The notes under the pieces: model-generated
Databases searched by the model: none
Told to the model about the DNA's origin: nothing
Seen by the model: the letters and a program-made list of their open reading frames with translations, nothing else
Shown: piece by piece, positions 22,104 to 32,213 of the stretch
Layout: every line of letters starts with the position of its first letter
Numbering within the stretch: position 1 is the first letter of the stretch
Made by a program: the position numbers and the translations under genes
Source: Pochonia chlamydosporia 170
Lineage: Eukaryota > Ascomycota > Sordariomycetes > Hypocreales > Clavicipitaceae
Reading direction: 5' to 3'
Assembly: GCF_001653235.2 (NCBI RefSeq)
Contig: NC_035792.1
Location: 1,798,001 to 1,862,000, forward strand
Length of the DNA stretch: 64,000 bases

Positions 22104-22474
22104 GGTGCGGCGGTGCAAAGGGGTGGTGGTTGGGGAGGATGTTTGAAGATGAATTCGAGTCTGATGTCGTATGTCGTGTGTTAAATGTCAGTCGTTGGAT
22201 GGATGGAGATGAGATGCCTGCCGTTAGCTACATCTGTGGTGGGGCAAGACAACCAGACTTGTCCCTTGTCCTTGTTCATTGTCCGGACCTTGATGAGCGC
22301 CAGCACCCCACGTTTGTTCCTTGCAACTCAACTAGCTCTCGCTCTTTCAACTTCAACCCTTTGTCCGAATCTCACAAATTGGCCGGCGTCTTTCATCGTC
22401 AGGAGCTACTTGGGACAAAGCAAGAAGACAGGCATGTAGTGTCACCGCATATTCGTGACTCTTGCGACGCCACA
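22104..22474. promoter_or_regulatory. Shared divergent promoter, PRCC-like gene and AVO1
   Basis: A 371-bp gap between two start codons on opposite strands. The part nearest AVO1 is pyrimidine-rich (about 22300-22380), as is common in fungal 5' leaders. No specific factor site identified. Confidence 0.4.
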
Positions 22475-25100
22475 ATGTCTGTTATTCAACTTGAAGAGTA
22501 AGGCGACCTCAACAAACCCGTCGTACTCGATCCAAGCTAACAGTACCGCAGACTCGTGTCCTACCAACTGCGAACGAGCTACCTGGATGAAATAGCCGAC
22601 GGTGTTGGCGAGCGATTACTTACCGTCAATGACAACTTTTTAAATTCCGCCGCATTCAAAGCCGCAGGATGGCGCCCCAACTCTTCCCACATCAAGCGGA
22701 CACACTCCCCTCCAATCCCCACGGCCATTGCCTCCGAGTACTTCCAAGCACCGCGACAACAAGGGCTCACACTTGAAGACGGCGAGGATGACGGCGGTAT
22801 GCTTACGGGCGGAGGAGCCGACACCATGGGCCCCGGGATGGCTACTAAGAGGCGCAGGCGCCGGGAGCAGATGGAGGAGGACGACAGTAGCGATTTGACC
22901 GACGAGAGTGACGAAGAGCACGACCAACGAGCCGCACAGCAAATCAAGTTTTCCAAGATGCCAGTGAGACAACGAGCAGGATCTTCGCCATCACAGGTGT
23001 CTCCGGTAAAACTCCAGACATCACCCCGAGTGCCTAGACGCGGCTCCCAGTCGGCTTTGGAGACGGTGCGAGAGAGGCCGCGTAGGGACACGGTCACCAG
23101 CAGCGAGATATCGTCCGAGAACGAGTTTGACGTGCCCGCAGCTCAGAGACATCGAGAAGCAGCGCGTGCTGCGGCAAGGGCTATGCGGCTACAGGACAAA
23201 ATTAACGAGGAGCCCATACCAGGCGGACTTCAAAGGGCTGACACGCAGCTTCTCCCTGAAGAGGAGGATGATGATTCAGACGAAGGCTCTGACATTTCTG
23301 CCGACTACGTTGGGAGTATGGACTCTGCCTCGATCCTGGACGGCGTGGAGAACCCCATCAATCCTTCACCGACACAGCAGGTTGTAGGGACGCCGCCAAG
23401 AAACTTTCCACGGCAGTCCATGATTCGGAAATCACAATTGCCTGTCAAGCCTGTTGTTTTGGAAGCCCTTCCTCCGCCTCGCCCCATGAGCATGATTCGT
23501 CCTGCCAGCGTCGTTCAACCTACGAGCTTACTATCAGCGGCACTGAAAGCCAAGGAGCACAAGTCGTCAGTTCCGTTTCAAAAGTTTGCACACTACAGCG
23601 GTCAAGGGACGCAAGGGTCTATTGCCGTGCGAATATATGCCCCGTTTTGTAAGACGGCGAGCCAACCCTTTGAGGTGCTCATCCGCCCTAGAGTTCACGA
23701 CGGCCAAGGGGCCGAACGGGTGGTTTCAGTAACAGACTTGATTGGGCTAAGTCTCTACCGGTATAACGAAGAGAAAAGAGAGCCTCAGATCCCGCCCCGA
23801 AAATTCAGCGTCAACTGGTGGACGTTGAGAATGGTGGAGGATGGCGAAGTCGACGACGACTTTCCACCATTTGAAAGAACAAAGCCGTTGACGTCCTTTA
23901 CGACAGTCAACAATGCGAGCGCAAGAGGTGGAGGCAGAATGCGGTCCAACTCGACAGCCTACGATGAGTTCGCCTTGGTGCCCGCTTCGGAGGATGAGTA
24001 CGAAGAAAACAAGCGCCTGACGCCGCAGCAAGATGACAACGAGGCAGAGCAGGGCCAACAAGCAGCACCGCCCCTGAGCCGCGCCAAGAGCCACGACGAT
24101 GACCCAACTCCCAAAAACACGCCTGCTCCGCCGCGCAATCCGTTGACGGAGACAAGCCGGCCGAGACAGAACCCCATTGTCACGACGACATATCGGCCAA
24201 ATACACCCCTGGCGGATACACCGCAGGTCCCTGTTACGGTTCCCAACACTACCCGTGGGCAACAGAAGCTCCTCCGGGTCCACATCATGTCTTCGGATGT
24301 AGCACCGGGCCAAATGGTTACAGTAGATGTGACAACGGATACGTACCTTGCCGAAGTACTCGACATTGTGTGCCGTAAGAGGCAGCTAGACAAGGCAAAC
24401 CATGTGCTGAAACTGCCTCGCTCAGGGGCCGTAGTCATGATAGACCGACCAGTGTCGTCTATTGGTAATGTTTCTGATTTGGAGTTGTACAGAAGGCGGT
24501 TTGCCACGGATGGTCCACTGAGCATGACTGGTTCGCCGAGCAGTTCTTCTCCAAAGACCATGGGTCTCCCTAGCAGTCAGGGCGTGTCACAGCGGAGAGA
24601 GAACAAGAGGGAGAAGATGCTGGGTCCGCACCCGCTGGCGCAAGAGGCGCTGAAGCAGGATGAATTCGGCAACGCCAACTACAAGAAGTACACTGTTTGG
24701 CGGAAGCAGCCGATGCGTCTGGTGGGCATGAGTGAGCGGATACTCGTCATTGACGGAGAGTATATACACATTGTGCCGGCTTCGGGAGGCAAGGCTGTTC
24801 ACGATGGGGGAGGAAAGACGACGACGGTTCACTTTAGTAATGTGGTAGGGTGCAAAGTGCCACGGAAGCACCCGACCAACGTCAAGGTGTGTTTCTTTGC
24901 CTCCTTCCTTTTATCATTCCATAATTGCTTGATTTTATACGAGATTTGCACGAGGGCAAGCGCTGACCCATTCCCAACAGCTCGTCATTTACAAAGCCAC
25001 GGAGAGCAAACGGTATGATTTCGAGGCTCGAGGGGCGGACGAGGCGGCAGAGATTGTGGCCGCTTTGAAAAAGGGCATATCTCCATACAGAGAAGTGTAG
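22475..25100 (+). CDS. AVO1: TORC2 subunit SIN1/AVO1
   Basis: Three exons, 22475-22497, 22552-24886 and 24981-25100, give 825 aa. The first exon encodes only MSVIQLE plus two bases; the frame continues ELVSYQLRTSYLDEIADGVGERLL, the conserved SIN1 N-terminus. After a basic/acidic disordered region comes the CRIM domain (about 348-490; FQKFAHYSGQGTQGSIAVRIY, GLSLYRYNEEKREP). A Ras-binding-like domain (about 580-660; LLRVHIMSSD, DTYLAEVLDIVCRKR) and a C-terminal PH domain (about 704-825; YKKYTVWRKQPMRLVGMSERILVIDGEY) follow. SIN1 positions AGC kinases for TORC2 at the plasma membrane, controlling actin and lipid homeostasis. Length and domain order are normal. Confidence 0.92.
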
Positions 25101-26643
25101 ATCTGGGATTGGGGTCGAAAAGCTGGACGTGGGTCCGGGACCAACATGAGATACCCGTTGGCGTTGTTGCAGAGCCACAAAGCAATACCAATTTTAGAGC
25201 AGCAAAGGCTTTGCTGTAGCGTAGTAGACTACTGTGCTCCGTAGTAAAGTAGGCTCGGACACTGCCGAGTTACGAAAGCTGAGACAGCTGGAGATGAATT
25301 GAGCAACCATTTTACGGCTTACGTGTGACTACTCCATATGACGGGGCGAGACCGATGATTTGACTTTGGTGGTGGGAATAATTGGCGGGTGGCTGAGCTG
25401 CAGGGAAGACGTGGGCATGCCGCCACGGCGGAGCGCAGCATTCGACCTGTTTGGTCTGGAGAGTAGGATGGATGAAGTGTCGATAGTCGATCTATGGAGA
25501 ATGGAGCATCCATCTAGTTTCTGTGTCGCCGTTGTTCCGAGGAGTACGAAATATATGCCTGTTTTGGGTGACGAGGGGGGACATAGAGTCGGTTTGGTGA
25601 TGTCTTAGGCGGATGAGCCATCAATGATATTCTAGCATTGGGTAGGATACAATGCCACTCTGTTGCTGGGCATTTGGTATCCAGCTGGGGAATGAGATGT
25701 AGATTTGTGAGATGCTGCAATGTCCAATGCTCAAATGTTTATTTGGCCGCCGCCATGTGGCTGCCATACCATTGAGGCGGCACTACGCAAGCCCAGCTGA
25801 GGGTATTATTTTCCGACACACATTAACCCAGTGTTTGACTACTGTGGCAATTGGCATCTGGGTTGGTACGGTTGTGTAACTGATGAAGCAGTCTGGCATG
25901 ATGCAGCCTTGTCATGTAGATAGCCTTGGCCAAGGGATTTTGGAACACGCGACACCAGGAATCCTCGTACAGTCTGGTCTGGCAGTACCTTGGTTCGACT
26001 AATTGACTGGGATCCATCATGACGCAAGGTGCCTGGTCAGTCAGTCTCAAGGACAGTCCATCCTCGTTTGGCACTTTACAGGTGGCTGAGTACATACTCA
26101 TCAGAGGGAAAGCCTCGATCGTCTCCAGAGTCGCAACGAATGCACGAAATATATTATCCCTCGATAGTTGGAACCCCAACGCCACGCTGATGGCATGGTC
26201 GGTCTGTCACTCTGGAACACTGACTGGACTCTGCACCGTTTTCTCCCGTTCTGGGCAGAAATTAGCAGACGGGGGCCGTTGAAATTACAGGCTCGTTTCG
26301 TATCCTAACTGCCGGCAGTGGGCATGCACGAGTGATGCCCGGTCTGGAGTCAATATGCAATTCGCTTCGGAGCACGCCGTGTACAAGTGGTCTCCTAAAA
26401 CCAAAGAGGCAGCCTGCCTCCTGAGCCTGACAAACCTGAGTAGGGACTGGAACAAAGCGAATTGGTGGATCGCCCAACTTAAAATCACTGGCATGCAGAT
26501 GCAGACCCCTGCTTCCCCGAGAGTGAGGATGTGGAACGCGGCGTTACAAAGCCACGCTGGGATTAGAAAGTGGGCTTGATGACGATTGACATTTCACTCC
26601 ATGCTACCTAGTTGATCGCCGTGTCAACCGACGAGACACGAAA
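25101..26643. other. 1.5-kb intergenic, no gene seen
   Basis: AVO1 3' region followed by sequence with only short frames on both strands. No conserved product recognised. Confidence 0.4.
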
Positions 26644-26649
26644 TATAAA
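26644..26649 (+). promoter_or_regulatory. TATA box of the secreted repeat protein gene
   Basis: TATAAA lies 95 nt upstream of the ATG at 26739, followed by a C/T-rich leader (about 26665-26735) suited to transcription start. This spacing is typical for strongly expressed fungal genes. Confidence 0.55.
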
Positions 26650-26738
26650 GTCCCAGCCTGATCTACCTTATTTTCTGGGTCATTCACCTCATCTATTTCA
26701 TACTGTACTCCTGTGACAAACCACTCCGTTTTACCACC

Positions 26739-27313
26739 ATGAAGTTCAACATTGCTCTCCTGGCTCTCGCCACAGCCATCCAGGTTCGTCCGCCTCCAAC
26801 CCATCCCTTATCCTCACTAACAACATCCAGGCCACTCCCAATCCTGAACCTCAGCCCGATATCCTCGGCGACATCTCCACCGGCATAGGGGGCATCGTCT
26901 CCGACGCATCCACCTTCATCGACGGAGCCAAATCCCACATCTCGACCTTCGCCAACGGCGCATCCACCTGGGTCGACGGCGTCAACTCCCAGGCCAGCAC
27001 CTTCATCGACGGCGCCAAGTCCCACGCCTCCACCTTCGCCGCCGGCCTGTCCAGCGACATCGCAAAGGCCACCAGCGAGGCCGGCGCCAAGGCCTCCAGC
27101 CTGAGCCAGTTCATTGCCACGGCCACCGGGCCCGCCAAGTCGAGCGCCCAGAGCGAGCTGTCCAAGGTGAGCAGCTCGCTGGCCGCTATGACGAGCAGCA
27201 TTGGCGCGGCGGCCACGAGCTCTAGTACTGGTGGGGGATTTGCGCCTGCTCCTACTGCTGCGGTGGCGGTGGGTGCGCTGATGGGCGGTGCGGCTATGCT
27301 GGCCAATTTTTAA
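26739..27313 (+). CDS. Small secreted, repetitive cell-surface protein
   Basis: Exons 26739-26783 and 26831-27313 (47-bp intron) give 175 aa. MKFNIALLALATAIQA is a clear signal peptide with the intron placed at its end. The mature part has near-repeats ASTFIDGAKSH, ISTFANGAST, ASTFIDGAKSH and ASTFAAGLSSD, an 11-residue-like period that suggests long amphipathic helices, then an Ala/Ser helix. The C-terminus (SSSTGGG followed by a hydrophobic run ending AAMLANF) resembles a GPI-anchor signal. No cysteines, so it is not a hydrophobin. Codons in the repeat are strongly C-ending (GCC, TCC, ACC, ATC), implying high expression; the last 40 codons are not. Function unknown; a wall or surface role is inferred. 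Confidence 0.75.
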
Positions 27314-27610
27314 GAGTTCAATGGCTCATGAAGGATATTGGGGATGTGTGAATTTGGAGGTTGACAATACCCTTTAATATTGCGGAATGTGTGGCGAAAT
27401 CTGGCTTCTGAGCGTGCGGCACGGATGGCATGGATTGACGAGGTTTATGTCAAGATGGATGGATTCAGCGTTATTTCACTTGCATTTCACATTCTCAATG
27501 GAACACGAATACTTGAATATGTGCACATGTGGTTAATTGAAAGTCTTGCTTTGCTTTAATGCTCGACTTCAAACAGGGTATCTAACGCCGTCCATGCAGC
27601 CATGTCCCAA

Positions 27611-28696
27611 CTATCTTCGCACCTCTTCCCACAACTTATCAATAATTTGAAACACTGCCGTCACGTCCTTCATAACTTCGCTCTCCATGTCCAGCCCGAA
27701 CCTTTGCTGCACCTTGTCCGGATGCCATCGAATGCGCTCCTGTTTGAGCTTAGCCATAAACGCTTCCGCTCCTATATCCTCCAAGTTCAGGCCGTGAATA
27801 AAAAAGGACCGCACGCCCTTGTCGTTAATGTCTTCTCGCTGTCCGCCATCGACAGGCCATGCCAAAGTCTTGGGTGCATCATTCTGTGCTGTCCATGCAC
27901 CGGTATATTCTTCCCATTGCTTTTCCCAGCGTCTTTTCTGCCGCCGCTCTTCTCCCCGTCGCAAACTTTGTTCCATGTCTTGATGCAGCTTGCGGGCTAT
28001 GCGCTCTTCCTCCTTCTTCTGCTTTCTTCGCTCTTCACGCTTGGCTCTTTCTTCGAGTAGACCGGCATGTGTCTTTTCCCACATCTTTTGTCGTACATAC
28101 GCTGCGTACTGCTCGTCTGTCATTTGTTCTAGCTCGCCTGTTGGACCGGCTCTTTCGTTGGAATATACGTGGATGGGTTGGCCGTAGACAGATTCCCAGT
28201 ACGATGCTCCTTCGTCATCTGCCATGGCATCAAAAAGAGATTCACGGAATGCCACCTCAGGGTCGAGTGGCTCCGGTTCGAATGGATTAGGCGGCGTAGG
28301 TGAGCGGTGTCGATGTCGATGTCGACGTCGGTGGTAGTGCCTGCTGGATCTTGACGAGTGCGACTTGCCGTCGTGTTCACGCTGTTCACGTCTTTCGTCG
28401 TCTCTGTGTCGGCTTCGAGACCGTCGACGGCGCGACTTGCTTGATTTGAGCTTCAGCCGCGACCGTCGAGATCTGTTCTTGTCGTCGCCTCCATTGTCGT
28501 CTTGTTCGTTTCGTAATGGTCTTTCTTCTCGCGGGGACGCTTCACGCGATATTTCTTCCTGTTCGTGGTTCACCCCATGGTAATCGTCGTCTAGCCGAGC
28601 TGTTTTTACTCCTATCTGGTTATCTGAGGCTGGGTCGTCCTGATTGATGGATGACAGAATATGACGCCGTTTTGCCGACGCAGCTGAATCTGTCAT
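27611..28696 (-). CDS. NFKBIL1-like nuclear protein
   Basis: Intronless, 361 aa. The N-terminal half is disordered with an Arg/Ser/His-rich block (SRRRRSRSRHRDDERREQ; YHRRRHRHRHRSP) typical of splicing-associated proteins. A coiled-coil of charged residues follows (EERAKREERRKQKKEEERI, about residues 215-265). The conserved C-terminus carries KQERIRWHPDKVQQRFG, which is the hallmark of NFKBIL1-type proteins in animals, plants and fungi and resembles a degenerate J-like helix. Family members sit in the nucleus and affect mRNA processing; that role is inferred here. The 3' end converges on the secreted protein gene, 297 bp away. Confidence 0.82.
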   Translation of the reverse strand: MTDSAASAKRRHILSSINQDDPASDNQIGVKTARLDDDYHGVNHEQEEISREASPREERPLRNEQDDNGGDDKNRSRRSRLKLKSSKSRRRRSRSRHRDDERREQREHDGKSHSSRSSRHYHRRRHRHRHRSPTPPNPFEPEPLDPEVAFRESLFDAMADDEGASYWESVYGQPIHVYSNERAGPTGELEQMTDEQYAAYVRQKMWEKTHAGLLEERAKREERRKQKKEEERIARKLHQDMEQSLRRGEERRQKRRWEKQWEEYTGAWTAQNDAPKTLAWPVDGGQREDINDKGVRSFFIHGLNLEDIGAEAFMAKLKQERIRWHPDKVQQRFGLDMESEVMKDVTAVFQIIDKLWEEVRR

Positions 28697-29418
28697 GACG
28701 AGTGCGCCATAGTCACTGCGGTGGGAACACAGGAGTAAAACACGTATCGTCGAGTCTCTTGCGTTGGCGTTGAGACAGACAGTCGTCGGACCTCTTTATT
28801 GTTGATAAAATATTAAGTCGTCGCCTTGGTGTGAAAGGAAGTGCCAGGTTGACGTGGGGCTGAATAAATTGGATGAGGATTCAAGCCAAGCCAAGCTGGG
28901 GTGCCTGCAAATGAACGTTGAAGCAACGATTGAGCGTTCGAGGGGCTGGCATGTGCTTGTGGGCACAGCCAAACAGCCCAAGCAGCGTCATAATCTCCTT
29001 ATCTACGAAATTTGGCCTGGCCATGACCTGGACCCACCGGGCCTGCGCCTGCCTGCCAATTCCACAGAGGGGCGGCTCTTGCCAACCAGAAATGTGACCG
29101 GGGTGTTAACTGGTCTGGTTTGTGACCGAGTTGAGTCCAACGACCACGAATCCCAACACCCAGCATACCTGGCCTTGACTTGCGCCGTCCAGGCACGAAA
29201 ACGCAATCCTGCCTCTCTATCATCGTCAGAAGTTGGTAACTTGGTCTTCTTCGACCAGAACCGCGTCCCTCGGCCTGGAGATTTTCTAGCGCAATTGCCT
29301 CCACGATCGCTAGCGGCGGATCAGTCACGATGCGCTGGTAATCTAATCTAGCTTTCCGCCTTGACAGCCACCTTTTAAACGTCTACCCGTTTGCGACACG
29401 ACACTTCCTGCTAGCACC
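28697..29418. promoter_or_regulatory. Divergent promoter between the NFKBIL1-like and ZIP9-like genes
   Basis: A 722-bp gap between divergent starts. A plus-strand frame at 28854-29351 lacks any recognisable feature and I read it as chance. No specific factor site identified, including no certain zinc-response element. Confidence 0.4.
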
Positions 29419-30844
29419 ATGGCCGGCATCTTTCTTCTCCTCGGGCTATGCGTAAGTTTTCTCTTCTTCAGGTACCCGCGAAACTTGTGGCAGCAAGCTA
29501 ATCATTCCTTGGCTGCAGTTGGTAATGGCGGTTGCGTAAGCTAAGAATGCGCCAAACTTGCAGTACGGTCGAACTGACAGCACCCTAGGTCATTCCTCGC
29601 AGGAGCTCTTCCTCTCTCTATGTCATTATCACAATCGCAACTACGGCTGATATCTAGCATTGGTGTTGGGATACTAGTCGGAACTTCACTCATAGTCATT
29701 ATACCCGAAGGCATCGAAGCAGCCGCCTCGTCTCCCATTACGTCGCACGCCCACAAGGTACGAAGCCTGGCGCGAAGAAGCCCGTGGAAATTCGGGATTG
29801 AGGAGAGGGATATCGTTGAGCAAGTTACCCAAGCAATTACTGTGCGTCAGGTAAAAGAGGCGGAGGATACAGCATCACATCCAGAGCTACCACACATTGT
29901 CGTTTCTCGAAGCACAATAGCAATAAGCGAGAAGCGAGATGACAAACCCGCCGCACCCGCGCCAACCGATCCAAATCACGATTCTCCGAAAGAAGAGGGC
30001 GAGAAGCATAACGATGAACCCCATGTAGAGATTCCGGGCTTCGAAGTCGGATTCTCCATGATTCTCGGCTTCATTCTGATGTTCCTGATAGACAGACTTC
30101 CAAAACATGCCTCGGATAGTCTGCAGTCAGGACCTCAACCCCAGCATTTTAGCCTGGATAATTTAGGTGGCAATGCCGTCGAAACCGCATCGGTAGACGA
30201 AGAAGAAGGCTTCTTGGGTTCGCTGACGCCAACACCAAAACATACAAGAACACTAGCTACAACAATTGGCCTGGTAATCCACGCAGCTGCAGATGGTATC
30301 GCCATGGGCGCTTCATCAGCAACATCCAACGTGAAGCTTGGATTTATAATTTTCATTGCCATTATGATCCACAAGGCACCGGCGGCTTTTGGCCTGACAT
30401 CAGTCCTTCTAAGACAAGGGCTGTCGAAACGCGCAGCTCGCGGCCACCTGGCTGTCTTCAGTATGGCGGCCCCGGTGGGAGCTTTGTCAACGTGGCTAAT
30501 GATTAAGCTACTCGGTGGCGATCGCCTTGATGGTGATGCAGGAATGTGGTGGACAGGGATGTTGTTACTCTTCTCAGGAGGGACATTCTTGTATGCTTTA
30601 TACGTTTTCGATTACTGTCTTATTGTCCCACTTGCTAACATTCATTATCAGATACGTAGCAATGCACGCCATGCAAGAAGACAGCTCCTCTCATAATCAC
30701 GACAGTCACTCCAACTCGAATGGATACTCGGACGGAACACCGAGTGCTCAGCGAAAACCAAAAGGACCCGAGATGCGCGACACCTTGGCGACAGTCGCGG
30801 GCATGCTTCTACCTCTTCTCACACAGTTTGGACACCATCATTAA
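29419..30844 (+). CDS. ZIP-family zinc transporter, ZIP9 (SLC39A9) type
   Basis: Exons 29419-29451, 29519-29535, 29589-30590 and 30652-30844 give 414 aa. The tiny 17-nt second exon is needed to keep frame and the first membrane helix (MAGIFLLLGLCLVMAVASFLAGALPL). A His/Asp-containing loop separates helices 2 and 3. The metal-site helices read HAAADGIAMGAS (His about 248, Asp about 252) and HKAPAAFGL (His about 278); the latter is the ZIP9 version, in contrast to HEIPHE in most ZIPs. ZIP9 orthologues move zinc out of the Golgi/secretory lumen, and yeast Atx2 is related. A His-rich NHDSHSNSN stretch precedes the last helix, and the protein ends in HHH. Confidence 0.85.
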
Positions 30845-31628
30845 AATATCATATGCGGTTATTCAGCGTTCGTATCACGGGTCTGGAGAGTGATTCCAAT
30901 TGCAGCGACGGTGATATGAACACTGACATTTAAAAGCCAGTTGAGAATGGTTCTTACGGATGATGATCATGAAGGTTGGTTCTAAAAAAGGATTGATGTA
31001 AAATAGACCATAGCGTTGTAATTTGTATAGGTTATGTTCCATCATCATGAACTCTGTGACAAGTCGAAACAAGTGCTGTTCAGAAAGAATCAATCCACCT
31101 ACCTAAATAGGCTGTCAGCTTCGCATCTTTAGCCAAATGGGAATGAGACCACCCTCACACAAAGAATCAGGCCACTTGGACAAGTTTGAAGGCATGGCTG
31201 TTTCAAGAGTCAAGTCTAGGCGTACTAAGTCGCCGAGATCGTCAACCCGTTTCGTCTCCGCTTTCGTAAAGACACTTCTTGCGGCTTCCGGAGATGCAAA
31301 AATGATTTCAACATCACAAGACAATAACGAGGACATAGTTTTACAGCCATGGGCGCTTACATCGCGAGTTTGGGTATGCTGTGCTTGAGATTGGTTGATG
31401 AGTTATCGAGACTTTGCCGGAATGGGCATGGGGCATGGGGATGGGGCGATGTGTGATGTGCGAACCACTGCGGCTCGGATGGGGGCCGTTGCAGGACGCC
31501 TAGATTCAGTGGTTTGCATGAAGCCACTAGACCAAGGCATTCTAGTGCCAGTATGTATGTGGATCTGGACATCTGTACTGTACAATAGGTGCTGTTTGAC
31601 GATGGTAGTCTGTTGTCTGGTCGGTGTC
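30845..31628. other. Intergenic before the decayed transposon copy
   Basis: ZIP9-like 3' region and AT-rich sequence. A minus-strand frame at 31115-31336 has no recognisable features. Nothing else seen. Confidence 0.4.
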
Positions 31629-31994
31629 TGCACGGGGAGTTAAAAGTCTTTAAATATGGGAAAGGTATGGCGTATCGCGTCGTGTGCTGAGGCATATTGG
31701 GCTGTGTTAGTGTATACTTTGATGTGGGCAATACTTTGTAGCACAGACTGTCAAGCATTGATACGCACGACATCGCACATGCAAAATGCAAAGACTTTAA
31801 GATGGTTGCAATCCAATACATTTGTCCTGTTCTCTCTTCCTCTGTCTTTTCTTGGTTTGTATTTATACCATGCAAATACTCACGCTTAAACTTATTTTAC
31901 AGTAGCGAGCGTGCGAAATAATGTATACATTTGAGAGCCGAACAGGTTACGTATTCATCGGGGTAGGTTCTCTGAAAAGAAAGAAGAGAAGAAG

Positions 31995-32039
<45 letters not shown>

Positions 32040-32213
32040 AAACAAGCTTGGCTTTTGGGAACAGGGAACGAAATAGCGGTCATTCTCTTTGATACGGAGA
32101 TTTCTCTGATGGAGAAGAAAACAAGAAAACGGGAAAGAAACAGGCTCAGCTTTGGGGAATGAGGAGCAAACACGCCTCTCCGTTTAACCAGGTTGACAAT
32201 CGGAAGGCACATA
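31629..32213 (+). mobile_element. Decayed, one-ended copy of the 2.9-kb MITE family
   Basis: Starts TGCACGGGGAGTTAAAAGTC, aligned to the TIR start of the element at 2914. It continues with GTGTGCTGAGGCATATTGGG, AAAGACTTTAAGATGGTTGC and AGCGAGCGTGCGAAATAATG, all matching the left interior of that element. It then passes straight to the right interior (TTACGTATTCATCGGGGTAG; CAGCTTTGGGGAATGAGGAG) and ends in one palindrome arm. It lacks the roughly 470-bp nested block and the right TIR. Many differences are transitions, so RIP or simple age could explain the decay. Confidence 0.75.
31999..32037 (+). repeat. Poly-A run of 39
   Basis: An uninterrupted run of 39 A inside the decayed element, replacing a short purine stretch of the other copy. 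It may be replication slippage on an A-rich segment. The run length could also be an assembly estimate. Confidence 0.95.

Noticed and set aside
26851..27306. 151-codon minus-strand ORF opposite the secreted repeat protein
   Set aside because: It mirrors the GC-rich third positions of the plus-strand gene, and it has no signal or domain of its own.
28854..29351. 165-codon plus-strand ORF between the NFKBIL1-like and ZIP9-like genes
   Set aside because: Lies in a divergent promoter, no family features, and would overlap the 5' leader of the transporter gene.
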